A program made the position numbers and the translations under genes. The notes under the pieces were generated by a model. It saw nothing but the letters and a program-made list of their open reading frames with translations. It searched no databases and had not been told where the DNA came from. Of a DNA stretch of 64,000 nucleotides, positions 52,099 through 60,228 are shown piece by piece. The first letter of the stretch is position 1, and every line of letters starts with the position of its first letter. The DNA is from Paenibacillus cymbidii. Its GTDB lineage: Bacteria; Bacillota; Bacilli; Paenibacillales; NBRC-103111. Location: the NCBI RefSeq assembly GCF_004764705.1, contig NZ_SHLX01000001.1, forward strand, positions 62,001 through 126,000, read 5' to 3'.

Positions 52099-52998
52099 AT
52101 GAATTGGAAAGCGATTGCCAAAAATTACGAGCTGTATCTGTTTCTGCTTCCGGCGCTGGCGTACTTCCTGCTTTTTCATTACTGGCCGATGTACGGGCTG
52201 CAAATTGCCTTCAAGGATTTTTTGCCGAGCCGCGGCATTCTGGACAGTCCCTGGGTAGGCTTCAAGCACTTCAGCGAATTTTTTGACTCGTATTTGTTCT
52301 GGCAGTTGATGCGCAATACGCTCGAACTCAGCCTGTACTCGCTGGCCGTCGGCTTTCCGGTGCCGATCGTGCTGGCACTGATGATGAACGAAGTGCGCGG
52401 CGCGCGGTTCAAGAAGACGGTGCAGACGGTCACTTACGCGCCGCATTTTATTTCGACCGTCGTCATCGTGTCGATGATCGTATTTTTCCTGTCGCCGCAG
52501 ACCGGGCTCGTAGGCCAAATCGTCGCCGCGTTCGGGAAGGACCCCGTTCCGTTTCTGTCCAGTCCGGCCTGGTTCAAGACGGTGTACGTGCTGTCCGGCG
52601 TATGGCAGCACGCGGGCTGGAGCTCGATCATCTATTTGGCGGCGCTGGCCGGCATCGATCCGCAGACGCACGAAGCGGCGGTTATCGACGGCGCTTCCCG
52701 CTTCCAGCGCATCCTGCACATCAACATTCCCGGCATTTTCCCGACGATCGTCATTCTGCTCATTCTGGACGTCGGCAACCTGATGGCCGTCGGCTTCGAA
52801 AAAGTATATCTGATGCAAAACCCGCTTAATCTGGATTCCTCGAACATTATCGCCACATACGTCTACAAGCGGGGCATTCAGGAAGCGCAATACAGCTTCG
52901 CCGCAGCCGTCGGGTTGTTCAACTCGGCGATCAATTTCATCTTGCTGCTGACGGTCAACCGCATTGCGCGCGGCTTGAAGCAGAACAGCTTGTGGTAA
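52099..52998 (+). CDS. ABC sugar importer permease (LplB-like), system 4
   Basis: A 299-residue membrane protein. ATG 52099 is preferred (AAAGGAG upstream; the protein then starts with a short cytoplasmic segment before TM1 'LYLFLLPALAYFLLFHYW'). Six membrane segments; EAA loop 'HEAAVIDGASRFQRILHINI' near 190. First gene of the operon divergent from the kinase and regulator. Confidence 0.9.
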   Translation: MNWKAIAKNYELYLFLLPALAYFLLFHYWPMYGLQIAFKDFLPSRGILDSPWVGFKHFSEFFDSYLFWQLMRNTLELSLYSLAVGFPVPIVLALMMNEVRGARFKKTVQTVTYAPHFISTVVIVSMIVFFLSPQTGLVGQIVAAFGKDPVPFLSSPAWFKTVYVLSGVWQHAGWSSIIYLAALAGIDPQTHEAAVIDGASRFQRILHINIPGIFPTIVILLILDVGNLMAVGFEKVYLMQNPLNLDSSNIIATYVYKRGIQEAQYSFAAAVGLFNSAINFILLLTVNRIARGLKQNSLW

Positions 52999-53027
52999 CG
53001 AAAACAACCGCCGGGAGGACGTCCGAA

Positions 53028-53921
53028 ATGCTGCAAGATACGGGAAAAGACAAATGGTTCAATTCGATCAACAACGCGCTGCTGCTGCTGGTGACCGTTA
53101 TGGTGCTGTATCCGCTGGTATACATCTTGGCGGCGTCGGTCAGCGATCCGGTCAAGGTGGGGCTTGGCGAAGTGTGGCTGTGGCCGAAGGGCTTTACGCT
53201 CGAAGGATATGAACGCATATTCGAATTCAAGCCGATCTGGACCGGCTATCGCAACACGATTTTTTATGCGCTGCTCGGCACCGCCATCAACCTGATCATC
53301 ACGCTTGCCGCCGCCTACGCTTTGTCCCGGCGCGACCTGATCGGCCGCAGCGGCATCATGCTGCTGTTTCTGGTGACGATGTTTTTCTCCGGCGGCCTTA
53401 TTCCGACGTTTCTCGTCGTCAAGCAGCTGGGGCTCGTCAATACGATCTGGGCGATGGTGCTGCCGAACGCGGCGGCTATGTGGAACATTATCATCTGCCG
53501 CACCTTTTTCCAGACGAGCATCCCGGTAGAGCTGCAGGAATCGGCGCAAATCGACGGCTGCACGAACACGCGGCTGTTCGTGTCCGTTGTGCTTCCGCTG
53601 TCGAAGCCGATTATCGCCGTCATGGCGCTGTTTTACGGCGTATCGCATTGGAATGCGTTTTTCAACGCGCTGATTTATTTGTCCGACCGGAACCTGTATC
53701 CCTTGCAGCTCATTTTGAGGGAAATCTTAATCATGAACCAGGTGACCGACATGCTGCAGATGTCGACCGATGAGATGGAGAGCATGGTGAAGCGGATGTA
53801 CATGGCGGAAATCATGAAATACGGGCTGGTTATTGTCTCGTCGCTGCCGGTGCTGGCGGCGTATCCGTTCCTGCAGAAATATTTCATGAAAGGCGTCCTG
53901 ATCGGCGCGATCAAGGGCTGA
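53028..53921 (+). CDS. ABC sugar importer permease (YtcP-like), system 4
   Basis: A 297-residue partner permease. ATG 53028 has GGGAGG upstream; an in-frame GTG at 52992 would overlap the preceding gene. The EAA loop reads 'QESAQIDGCTNTRLFVSVVL' with Cys where the other five permeases of the window have Ala (DGC instead of DGA). A weak hairpin (53926-53951) separates it from the binding-protein gene. Confidence 0.89.
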   Translation: MLQDTGKDKWFNSINNALLLLVTVMVLYPLVYILAASVSDPVKVGLGEVWLWPKGFTLEGYERIFEFKPIWTGYRNTIFYALLGTAINLIITLAAAYALSRRDLIGRSGIMLLFLVTMFFSGGLIPTFLVVKQLGLVNTIWAMVLPNAAAMWNIIICRTFFQTSIPVELQESAQIDGCTNTRLFVSVVLPLSKPIIAVMALFYGVSHWNAFFNALIYLSDRNLYPLQLILREILIMNQVTDMLQMSTDEMESMVKRMYMAEIMKYGLVIVSSLPVLAAYPFLQKYFMKGVLIGAIKG

Positions 53922-54034
53922 CGGCGACCGGGCCCGTTGCGCCCGTCTTTTGGGGAGGTGATCGATTTCCGGCAAACGAGGCAGTACAATGGCAGTACAT
54001 GCTTGGCCAAAAAATGCGACGGAGCGTGAAAAGC

Positions 54035-55675
54035 ATGACAAAGGGGTATCGCTGGCTGACGCCCGCATTCGTATCGATCGCGATGCTGACGGCTTGTACG
54101 GGAAATAGCGGCAACGCCGGCGAAAGCGGCGCCGACAAGGGAGCATCGCCCGCGCCAAGCGCGGCGGCGCAAACGAACGACAAAATCAATCCGACCGGAT
54201 TTCCGATCGCGAAGCAGTCGATCCAGCTGTCGATCATGATGAAGAAGCCGGCTAACCAGTCGTCCTGGAACGAGCTATGGATTTCGAAATATTTGGACGA
54301 AAAGCTTGGCGGCAAAACGACGGCGGTCGAAATCGACGAAAACGCATGGAACGAAAAGAAAAACCTGGCGTTCGCAACCGGCGAACTGCCTGACATCATC
54401 TGGTCCGGCGGCGCGCTGACGTCGAGCGATGTGACGAACTACGGCTCGCAGGGGCTGCTGATTCCACTGAACGAATTGATCGACAAGTACGCGCCGAATA
54501 TCAAAAAGACGCTGCAGGACAATCCCGACCTGCGCAAGACGGTCACTTCGCTCGATGGCAAAATCTACGCGCTGGCTGCGCCGACTTATCCGAAGCGGGA
54601 ACCGGTCATCGGCCGGTACTGGCTCAACATGCAGTGGATGAACAAGCTGGGGCTGAAGGTGCCGACGACGCTCGACGAGTTCTACAACGTGTTGAAAGCG
54701 TTTAAAGAGAAGGACCCGAACGGCAACGGCAAGGCCGACGAAATCCCGGCTTCCGGCGCGAGCGCTTCGAATCCGATCGATTCGATCGTGTTGACGGCGG
54801 TCGGTTATCTGGAGAAGTACATCACTCTGGACAAAACCGGCAAAAAAGTGGTGTATACCCAGGCTCAGGCGGAATTCAAGGACTATTTGGCGTTCATGAA
54901 CAAGCTGTACAAGGAAGGGCTTCTCGATCCGGAATATTACACGCAGAACATCACGACGTTCCGCGGCAAGGCTCAGAAGGACCAGGTCGGCTTCTACTTT
55001 GACGCCGCCCATTTCGTGGCGGTCGGGCTCGACAAGTATACGAACTACGCCAGCTTCCCGCCGCTCACGAGTCCGCAGAACCCGGAGCGGATCTGGCCTT
55101 TGCAGCGGGTGGCGACGCTCGGCGGCCTGAATTCGATCGCGATTACGTCCAAGAACAAAAATCCGGAAGCGTCGATCCGGCTGCTCGACTACGGATTCAC
55201 CGAAGAAGGCGGCAGCGCCATCCGCTTCGGCCCGAAGCTCGATACGGTCGTGCCGGGAGCGGGCATCGTGACGAACCCCGACGGCACCTGGGAAATCAAG
55301 ACGCCTCAAGGCTTGTCGAGCAACGATTACCGGATGAAATCGGTCACCAACATGAGCTTGCCTGTATCGGATGCGTTCTATCTGAAAAACAAGGAAGTGC
55401 CGGAACAGGCGTCGTTGACCAAAAACCTGGTGGAGAACATGCTCCCTTACGGCAAGCCCGTGTATCCGAACGTGTTCCTGACAAAAGAAGAGCAGGACAA
55501 GGTAAACAAAGTCCAGACGGATCTGAAAACGTACGTCGATCAGATGGAAGCGAAGTTTATCGTCGGCGACACGCCGTTGTCGAAGTGGGACGAATATATC
55601 GCCACCGTGCAAAAAATCGGCGTCAACGAGCTTGTCGCCATCTATCAAACCGCGTTCGACCGCTGGAACAAGTAG
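54035..55675 (+). CDS. Extracellular sugar-binding lipoprotein of ABC importer, system 4
   Basis: A 546-residue solute-binding protein placed after, not before, its permeases. ATG 54035 is chosen because GGAG lies 10 bases upstream and a compact signal peptide follows; ATG 53999 and GTG 54026 are in frame. Lipobox 'LTAC' places the lipidated Cys near 22. A calcium-loop-like 'DPNGNGKADEI' lies near 229. It belongs to the same broad family as the other three binding proteins but is clearly more distant from the 22203/32499 pair. Confidence 0.88.
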   Translation: MTKGYRWLTPAFVSIAMLTACTGNSGNAGESGADKGASPAPSAAAQTNDKINPTGFPIAKQSIQLSIMMKKPANQSSWNELWISKYLDEKLGGKTTAVEIDENAWNEKKNLAFATGELPDIIWSGGALTSSDVTNYGSQGLLIPLNELIDKYAPNIKKTLQDNPDLRKTVTSLDGKIYALAAPTYPKREPVIGRYWLNMQWMNKLGLKVPTTLDEFYNVLKAFKEKDPNGNGKADEIPASGASASNPIDSIVLTAVGYLEKYITLDKTGKKVVYTQAQAEFKDYLAFMNKLYKEGLLDPEYYTQNITTFRGKAQKDQVGFYFDAAHFVAVGLDKYTNYASFPPLTSPQNPERIWPLQRVATLGGLNSIAITSKNKNPEASIRLLDYGFTEEGGSAIRFGPKLDTVVPGAGIVTNPDGTWEIKTPQGLSSNDYRMKSVTNMSLPVSDAFYLKNKEVPEQASLTKNLVENMLPYGKPVYPNVFLTKEEQDKVNKVQTDLKTYVDQMEAKFIVGDTPLSKWDEYIATVQKIGVNELVAIYQTAFDRWNK

Positions 55676-55688
55676 GGGCACAACAGCG

Positions 55689-57167
55689 ATGAAGTATATC
55701 GGATTCGATATCGGCAGCAGCTTCGTCAAGATCGGACTGTTCGATCTGGACAAAGCTACGGTCGACGATGTGCGGCTCGAGCCCGCGCCGCCGCAGCTGG
55801 CCGGCGAGCTTGCCGCAATCGGCGGGCGATACGAGGTGGATGCGGATGCGATTGCGGCGATTGTGCGCAAGCACGTGCTGCGATTCGTCCGGCTGCATCG
55901 CGAGGCGGTCGCCGGCATCGTGCTGGCGACGCAGATGCACGGCTTCGTGCTCGCGGACGAATACGGCCGGGCAGTGACGCCGTACATTTCGTGGCAAGAC
56001 CGGCGCGGCCACGAACCGCGGCCGGACGGCAGCGGCGAAAGCGCCGCCGATACGCTGGAGCGGCTGCTCGGTCCGGGCGCTCCGGCGCGGGCGGGGCTGC
56101 GGCTGAAGCCGGGGCTTGCGCTTTGCAACTTGTACCGCTGGCTGGAGGAGCATCCGCCAGGCGGAGAACGCGAGCGGGCGCGCGAGTTTCATACGCTGGG
56201 TTCCTTTGTGCTGCGCCGGTTGACGGGCGCGTACGCCACTCACTTGTCCAGCGCGGCCGCCACCGGGCTCGCGGACGTTGCGTGCGGCCGTTGGAACGAA
56301 CGTACGATCGCTTCTTGCGGCTTCGGGTTTCTGCGCTTTCCCGCCATTCGCGGCGAAACCGAATGCGTAGGCGCATTCCGCGGCCGTTATCGCGACATCC
56401 CCGTCTTCCCGGACATCGGCGATCACCAGGCGACTGTGTTCGGCTGCTTTGCCTTACCGGGCGAGGAAGCGGTTGCCACGATCGGCACGGCGGGGCTGCT
56501 GGCGCGGGAGACGGCCGCCTGGGCGGACGCCGCGGACGGCTGGGAAATGCGGCCTTCTATCGGCGGAAGTTATTTGCGCACGGTGTCGCGTTTGCCGGGA
56601 GGCCGCAGCCTGGACGTGCTGATCGCGTTCGTCCGCACGGCGACAGCCGCGGTAACCGGCCGCGAGCCGAGTTCGGCCCGCGTCTGGCGGGCGGCGCTGC
56701 GCGAAGCGGAAGCGGCGGCGAGGGCGGCACCGACAGGCGCCCGGCTGCCGGTCGAGCTCGGCTTTTTCCCCGGCCAACTCGGTTCCGGGCACGGCGTCAT
56801 CGGTCCGGCCGACGCCGCCAATTTGCGGCTGGGGCCCTTGTTTCTCGGCGCCTTCGATCATATGGCCGGCGTATACCGGGACATGCTCGAGCGGCTTGAC
56901 GGCGGTGAGGCCGTTACGCCCGGGGACGGCGGGTTAAAGCGGCTGTTGCTGTCGGGAGGCGTCGCACGGCGTAGCGCCCTGCTGCGCGAGCGCCTCGCCG
57001 CCGTTACCGGCCTCGCCTGCGATCTGCCGCCTTATGCAGACGAAGCGCTGGCCGGGCTGTTCCGACTGGCCCTCCTATGCGCCGGCGTCTGCCGGACGCC
57101 GGAGGAAACCCGGCATTATGCGCCTCGGGACAATAGCACCGGAACGAAAGGAGAGGCGGTACGATGA
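55689..57167 (+). CDS. FGGY-family carbohydrate kinase (rhamnulokinase/sedoheptulokinase-like)
   Basis: A 492-residue kinase starting at ATG 55689, 13 bp after the binding-protein gene; the ribosome binding site (AGGGG) is weak. N-terminal 'IGFDIGSSFVKIGLF', then 'ATQMHGFVLADEYGR' and 'YISWQDRRG' near 100, probable catalytic Asp in 'DIGDHQATVFG' near 244, and 'TIGTAGLLA'. It differs from the kinase at 41546. The next gene, an aldolase, overlaps it by 4 bp, so the pair may phosphorylate and cleave a keto-deoxy sugar acid. Confidence 0.82.
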   Translation: MKYIGFDIGSSFVKIGLFDLDKATVDDVRLEPAPPQLAGELAAIGGRYEVDADAIAAIVRKHVLRFVRLHREAVAGIVLATQMHGFVLADEYGRAVTPYISWQDRRGHEPRPDGSGESAADTLERLLGPGAPARAGLRLKPGLALCNLYRWLEEHPPGGERERAREFHTLGSFVLRRLTGAYATHLSSAAATGLADVACGRWNERTIASCGFGFLRFPAIRGETECVGAFRGRYRDIPVFPDIGDHQATVFGCFALPGEEAVATIGTAGLLARETAAWADAADGWEMRPSIGGSYLRTVSRLPGGRSLDVLIAFVRTATAAVTGREPSSARVWRAALREAEAAARAAPTGARLPVELGFFPGQLGSGHGVIGPADAANLRLGPLFLGAFDHMAGVYRDMLERLDGGEAVTPGDGGLKRLLLSGGVARRSALLRERLAAVTGLACDLPPYADEALAGLFRLALLCAGVCRTPEETRHYAPRDNSTGTKGEAVR

Positions 57168-57949
57168 GCGGAGGGCTGAAGAAAAAGCTTGACGCCGGCG
57201 GGACGTTGATCGGTACGATGCTTTCCGAGCTGCACACGCCGAATGTGATCCGGATGCTGGCGGCGGGCGGCTTCGAATTTGTCATCGTCGACTGCGAGCA
57301 CGGTCCTTTCGATTATACGGCAGTTGCCCAACTGATCGCTGTCGGACGGGGGGAAGGGCTGGCGGTGCTCGTACGCGTTCCCGGCGTCGACAGGGAATAC
57401 ATTCTGAAATATATGGATATGGGCGCGGCAGGCATCGTGGTGCCGATGGTGTCGCATCCGGACACAATCGCGCAGGCGGTGCGGCACGCGAAGTATGCGC
57501 CGCTCGGCCGGCGCGGCGTGTCGACGCAGCGGGCCCATGCGAACTACCGCGTCGACGACCTGCCCGCTTACCTGCAGGAGGCGAACGATGCCACGGTCGT
57601 GTTCGCGCAGATCGAAACGGCGGAAGGACTGGAGAACGCCGGGGCGATTGCCGCAACGCCGGGAACGGACGGCTTGCTGCTCGGCCCGAACGACCTGTTG
57701 CTGGAGCTTGGCGCGCCCGGGCGGTTCGACGATCCGCGGCTGGCCGCCGCCGTTGCCCTCATCGCGGAGGCGGCGCGGAAGGCGGGCCGCTGCTCCGGCG
57801 TCATCACCGCGCGTCAGGAGCTGATCGCAAGCGGCGTTCAGGCAGGCATGCGGGTATTGAGCTGGAACAGCGAGGCAGGCATGCTGCTGCAGGCGGCGCG
57901 CGACGGTTCGGCCCGCTTGCGCGAAGCGACATTCCGGCACGGCAACTAA
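57164..57949 (+). CDS. HpcH/HpaI-type class II aldolase (2-keto-3-deoxy sugar acid aldolase-like)
   Basis: A 261-residue TIM-barrel aldolase; its ATG overlaps the kinase stop (ATGA). Catalytic H46 in 'VDCEHGPFD', metal ligands Glu (near 151, 'QIETAEGLENA') and Asp (near 177, 'LLGPNDLL'), with 'GAAGIVVPMV' between. The spacing is that of 2-keto-3-deoxy-L-rhamnonate aldolase YfaU and HpaI, which cleave 2-keto-3-deoxy acids into pyruvate and an aldehyde. It fits downstream of the dehydratase at 38611, although that gene is 18 kb away. Confidence 0.86.
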   Translation: MSGGLKKKLDAGGTLIGTMLSELHTPNVIRMLAAGGFEFVIVDCEHGPFDYTAVAQLIAVGRGEGLAVLVRVPGVDREYILKYMDMGAAGIVVPMVSHPDTIAQAVRHAKYAPLGRRGVSTQRAHANYRVDDLPAYLQEANDATVVFAQIETAEGLENAGAIAATPGTDGLLLGPNDLLLELGAPGRFDDPRLAAAVALIAEAARKAGRCSGVITARQELIASGVQAGMRVLSWNSEAGMLLQAARDGSARLREATFRHGN

Positions 57950-58037
57950 CGGTCAGCGGTAAAGGCTGGCGTACGGGAACGTGCGGGCGATGAAGCGAAG
58001 CAGCGATAATATGGTTGTAAAGAGAGGCGAGAGAAGG

Positions 58038-59915
58038 ATGGAGAGAGCATTTGCCAAACAGGTAGCGCCGGTTATCGATATTTTCCCCGACTTGTGCGGG
58101 GTGGCGTACCGGTACGGGACGATTCGCCGCAAGATGGAGCTGCTCGCCGGCATGGGGTTCCGCCGGGTGTATCTGGTCGTGTCGCTTCCGGGCCAGCCGA
58201 TGTACAGCAATCCCTGGCTGAGCCTGATGCGTCCGGATACGGAAGCGGGCAATTATGCGCTGGAATCGATCGCCAATATCGGCGATCCGGTATTCGAGCA
58301 TATTTATGAAGCGCATCGCGCCGGCATGGAAGCGTTTGCCGTCGTCAAGCCGTATGAAGGCGGCGGAGGCTACACCGTACCGCACGGCCGGACGGCGACA
58401 TTCCGCGGCCGGACGCTGCCTTGCATCGGCGGCGAACGGGCCGGCTTCGACTCGTTCCTGCTCGACCATGGCGATATGCGGGTCCGGCGCAAGAAGATCG
58501 CGCGCTATGACGAGCTCGTCGCGCAAACGATCACCAAGCTGACGCTGACGTTCTGCCTGGATCGTATCGAGCAGCGCGCGCACCGCGACCGGACGGAGAC
58601 ATTTGCGGCGCTGACGGATGAAAATGCGGCGGAACGGCCGCTGGAACGGCTGCAGCTTTGGATCAGCGCCGACAACGGCGCATACCGGCCGTACGAAGGC
58701 GCCATGACCGTGAGCGAAACGCTTGCGATATGCGAGCTGTCCGATGCCAACGGATACCCGCTTGAAGGAGGACCGAAGCGATGCCGTGTCGTTGAACTGT
58801 CGGGACTGGCGATCGCCCCGGAATGCCCCTATATCGCCGTATCGATCAAGGCGCAGTCGGAGCAATTGACAATGCTGCCGTTTTCGATGATTCGGGCATT
58901 CGGCGAGCTGGGCGAAGTGCCGATTACGGTAGGGCCGTATGTGCGCATGAGCGCGGAAAGCGCGGAACGAACGGCGCAGGCGACGGAGCCGCACGCCGGC
59001 GGCGCCTGGTTCGACGCCACGTATCCGAAGCGTGCCGACCAGGCGCCGGCGGCGCTGGATTCTTTCATGCGTTGCGGATTCGAGTTCGAATGGTACGGCA
59101 CCGGCGCCTGGGGGCAAGGCTGGATGGCTTGTCCGCTGTACGGCATCGCCCGCGGCAAGATGGAGTATATGAAGGGAACGCATTGCGAGGCGTATCCGGA
59201 AGTGCGCGCATACTGGCTGGACGAGGTGCGCCGGCTGATCGCGATGGGCATCGACGGCGTCGACTTGCGGCTGCAGAATCATTCCGGCATGGTGAGCGAT
59301 TATGCGGCATACGGCTACAACGAACCGCTCGTTGCGGCATATCGGACGGAGCACGGGATCGACATCCTGCGCGAAGAGGCGGATCCGATCAAGCTGATGC
59401 AGGTTCGCGGCCGTTTCTATACGCAATTCGTCGAAGAGGCTGCAAACGCGCTGCATGCCGCCGGCAAAACGCTTCAGGTGCATTTGCGCCACAGCCTGCT
59501 GACGCCGAAGCTGTCGGCCGAGTTCGGCGAAGCCGGGTTCTGGGCGATGCCGAAGGTGCTGCCCGATTGGGAGCGGCTGCTGGAGCTGGCGGACGAAGTG
59601 ACGGTCAAGGATTACAACTGGGCCGTCTACGACCCGGATACCGCCGGCCGGATCAAGGATCGGGCCGCCGCCCTCGGCAAGCCGCTGTGGGTGCATGCCT
59701 ACGTCGCGCAGGGCGGCGATTGGAACGAATCGTTCGTGAACGGCGTTGCTCGCGACGATCGGGTTACCGGCATGCTGCTGTACGAAGTGGGACACAATCC
59801 ATACGCGCACAATCCGTGGGTCGGCCTGATCGAAGTCCGCGCGGACGGCAGCGCAATATTCAACGAAGAAATGAAACGCAAGGTAGACGCGCTGATTGGC
59901 AGGGCGGGAGTTTAG
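58038..59915 (+). CDS. Large GHL10-like TIM-barrel protein with insert
   Basis: A 625-residue cytoplasmic protein. ATG 58038 is preferred because it follows an A/G-rich leader (GAGAGG) and begins the first recognisable strand ('VAPVIDIFPD'); starts at 57981 and 58011 are in frame. The first and last thirds form a TIM barrel: 'MGFRRVYLVVSLPG', 'GMEAFAVVKPYE', 'MGIDGVDLRLQNHSG', 'LQVHLRHSLL', 'VTVKDYNWAVYD', 'LWVHAYVAQGGDW'. About residues 195-310 look like an inserted beta-rich domain. It is distantly related to the protein at 7437. It ends the system 4 catabolic operon and may be a glycosidase or lyase on imported oligosaccharides. Confidence 0.65.
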   Translation: MERAFAKQVAPVIDIFPDLCGVAYRYGTIRRKMELLAGMGFRRVYLVVSLPGQPMYSNPWLSLMRPDTEAGNYALESIANIGDPVFEHIYEAHRAGMEAFAVVKPYEGGGGYTVPHGRTATFRGRTLPCIGGERAGFDSFLLDHGDMRVRRKKIARYDELVAQTITKLTLTFCLDRIEQRAHRDRTETFAALTDENAAERPLERLQLWISADNGAYRPYEGAMTVSETLAICELSDANGYPLEGGPKRCRVVELSGLAIAPECPYIAVSIKAQSEQLTMLPFSMIRAFGELGEVPITVGPYVRMSAESAERTAQATEPHAGGAWFDATYPKRADQAPAALDSFMRCGFEFEWYGTGAWGQGWMACPLYGIARGKMEYMKGTHCEAYPEVRAYWLDEVRRLIAMGIDGVDLRLQNHSGMVSDYAAYGYNEPLVAAYRTEHGIDILREEADPIKLMQVRGRFYTQFVEEAANALHAAGKTLQVHLRHSLLTPKLSAEFGEAGFWAMPKVLPDWERLLELADEVTVKDYNWAVYDPDTAGRIKDRAAALGKPLWVHAYVAQGGDWNESFVNGVARDDRVTGMLLYEVGHNPYAHNPWVGLIEVRADGSAIFNEEMKRKVDALIGRAGV

Positions 59916-60022
59916 AGGAGGGTGGCGGGCAACCGCCGAAGCGGCTGCATCCGATCGGCGCTGTTGCCGGCGGGAGGGCGCAAGAAAGCCGCCTTGAAGG
60001 CGCGGGGAAAAGGTGTATGTCG

Positions 60023-60217
60023 AAAATAGGCCATCAAAAATGGCTTATTTTCTCTTTTTTATCGGGTTCATAGAAAATAGCCAGTGATTTCACTGGCTAT
60101 TTTGCTCAAATGGCCTTTTAGTGGAGTCTTTCATTGAAATAGCCAGCGTTTTCATTGGCTATTTTTGTCGGGCCCGGCGAAAACCGGCGAATAAGCCATC
60201 TTTCATTGGCTATTTCG
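60023..60217. repeat. Four-dyad intergenic repeat block, copy 5
   Basis: Dyad cores at 60027, 60078, 60140 and 60192 (spacings 51, 62 and 52). Unit 1 (GGCCAT-caaaa-ATGGC) closely matches unit 1 of copy 1, and the following spacer matches too. Unit 2 is CCAGTG-attt-CACTGG and unit 3 is CCAGCG-tttt-CATTGG. It lies between convergent genes. The rest of 59916-60228 holds no gene. Confidence 0.9.
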
Positions 60218-60228
60218 AGGCCCGAGCG

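Noticed and set aside
25036..60217. Simple rho-independent terminators as the explanation of the dyads
   Set aside because: Some blocks lie after an existing terminator (for example copy 3 after 46959), each has four dyads at fixed spacing, and most lack a proper U tract. Termination may be a side effect but does not explain the design.
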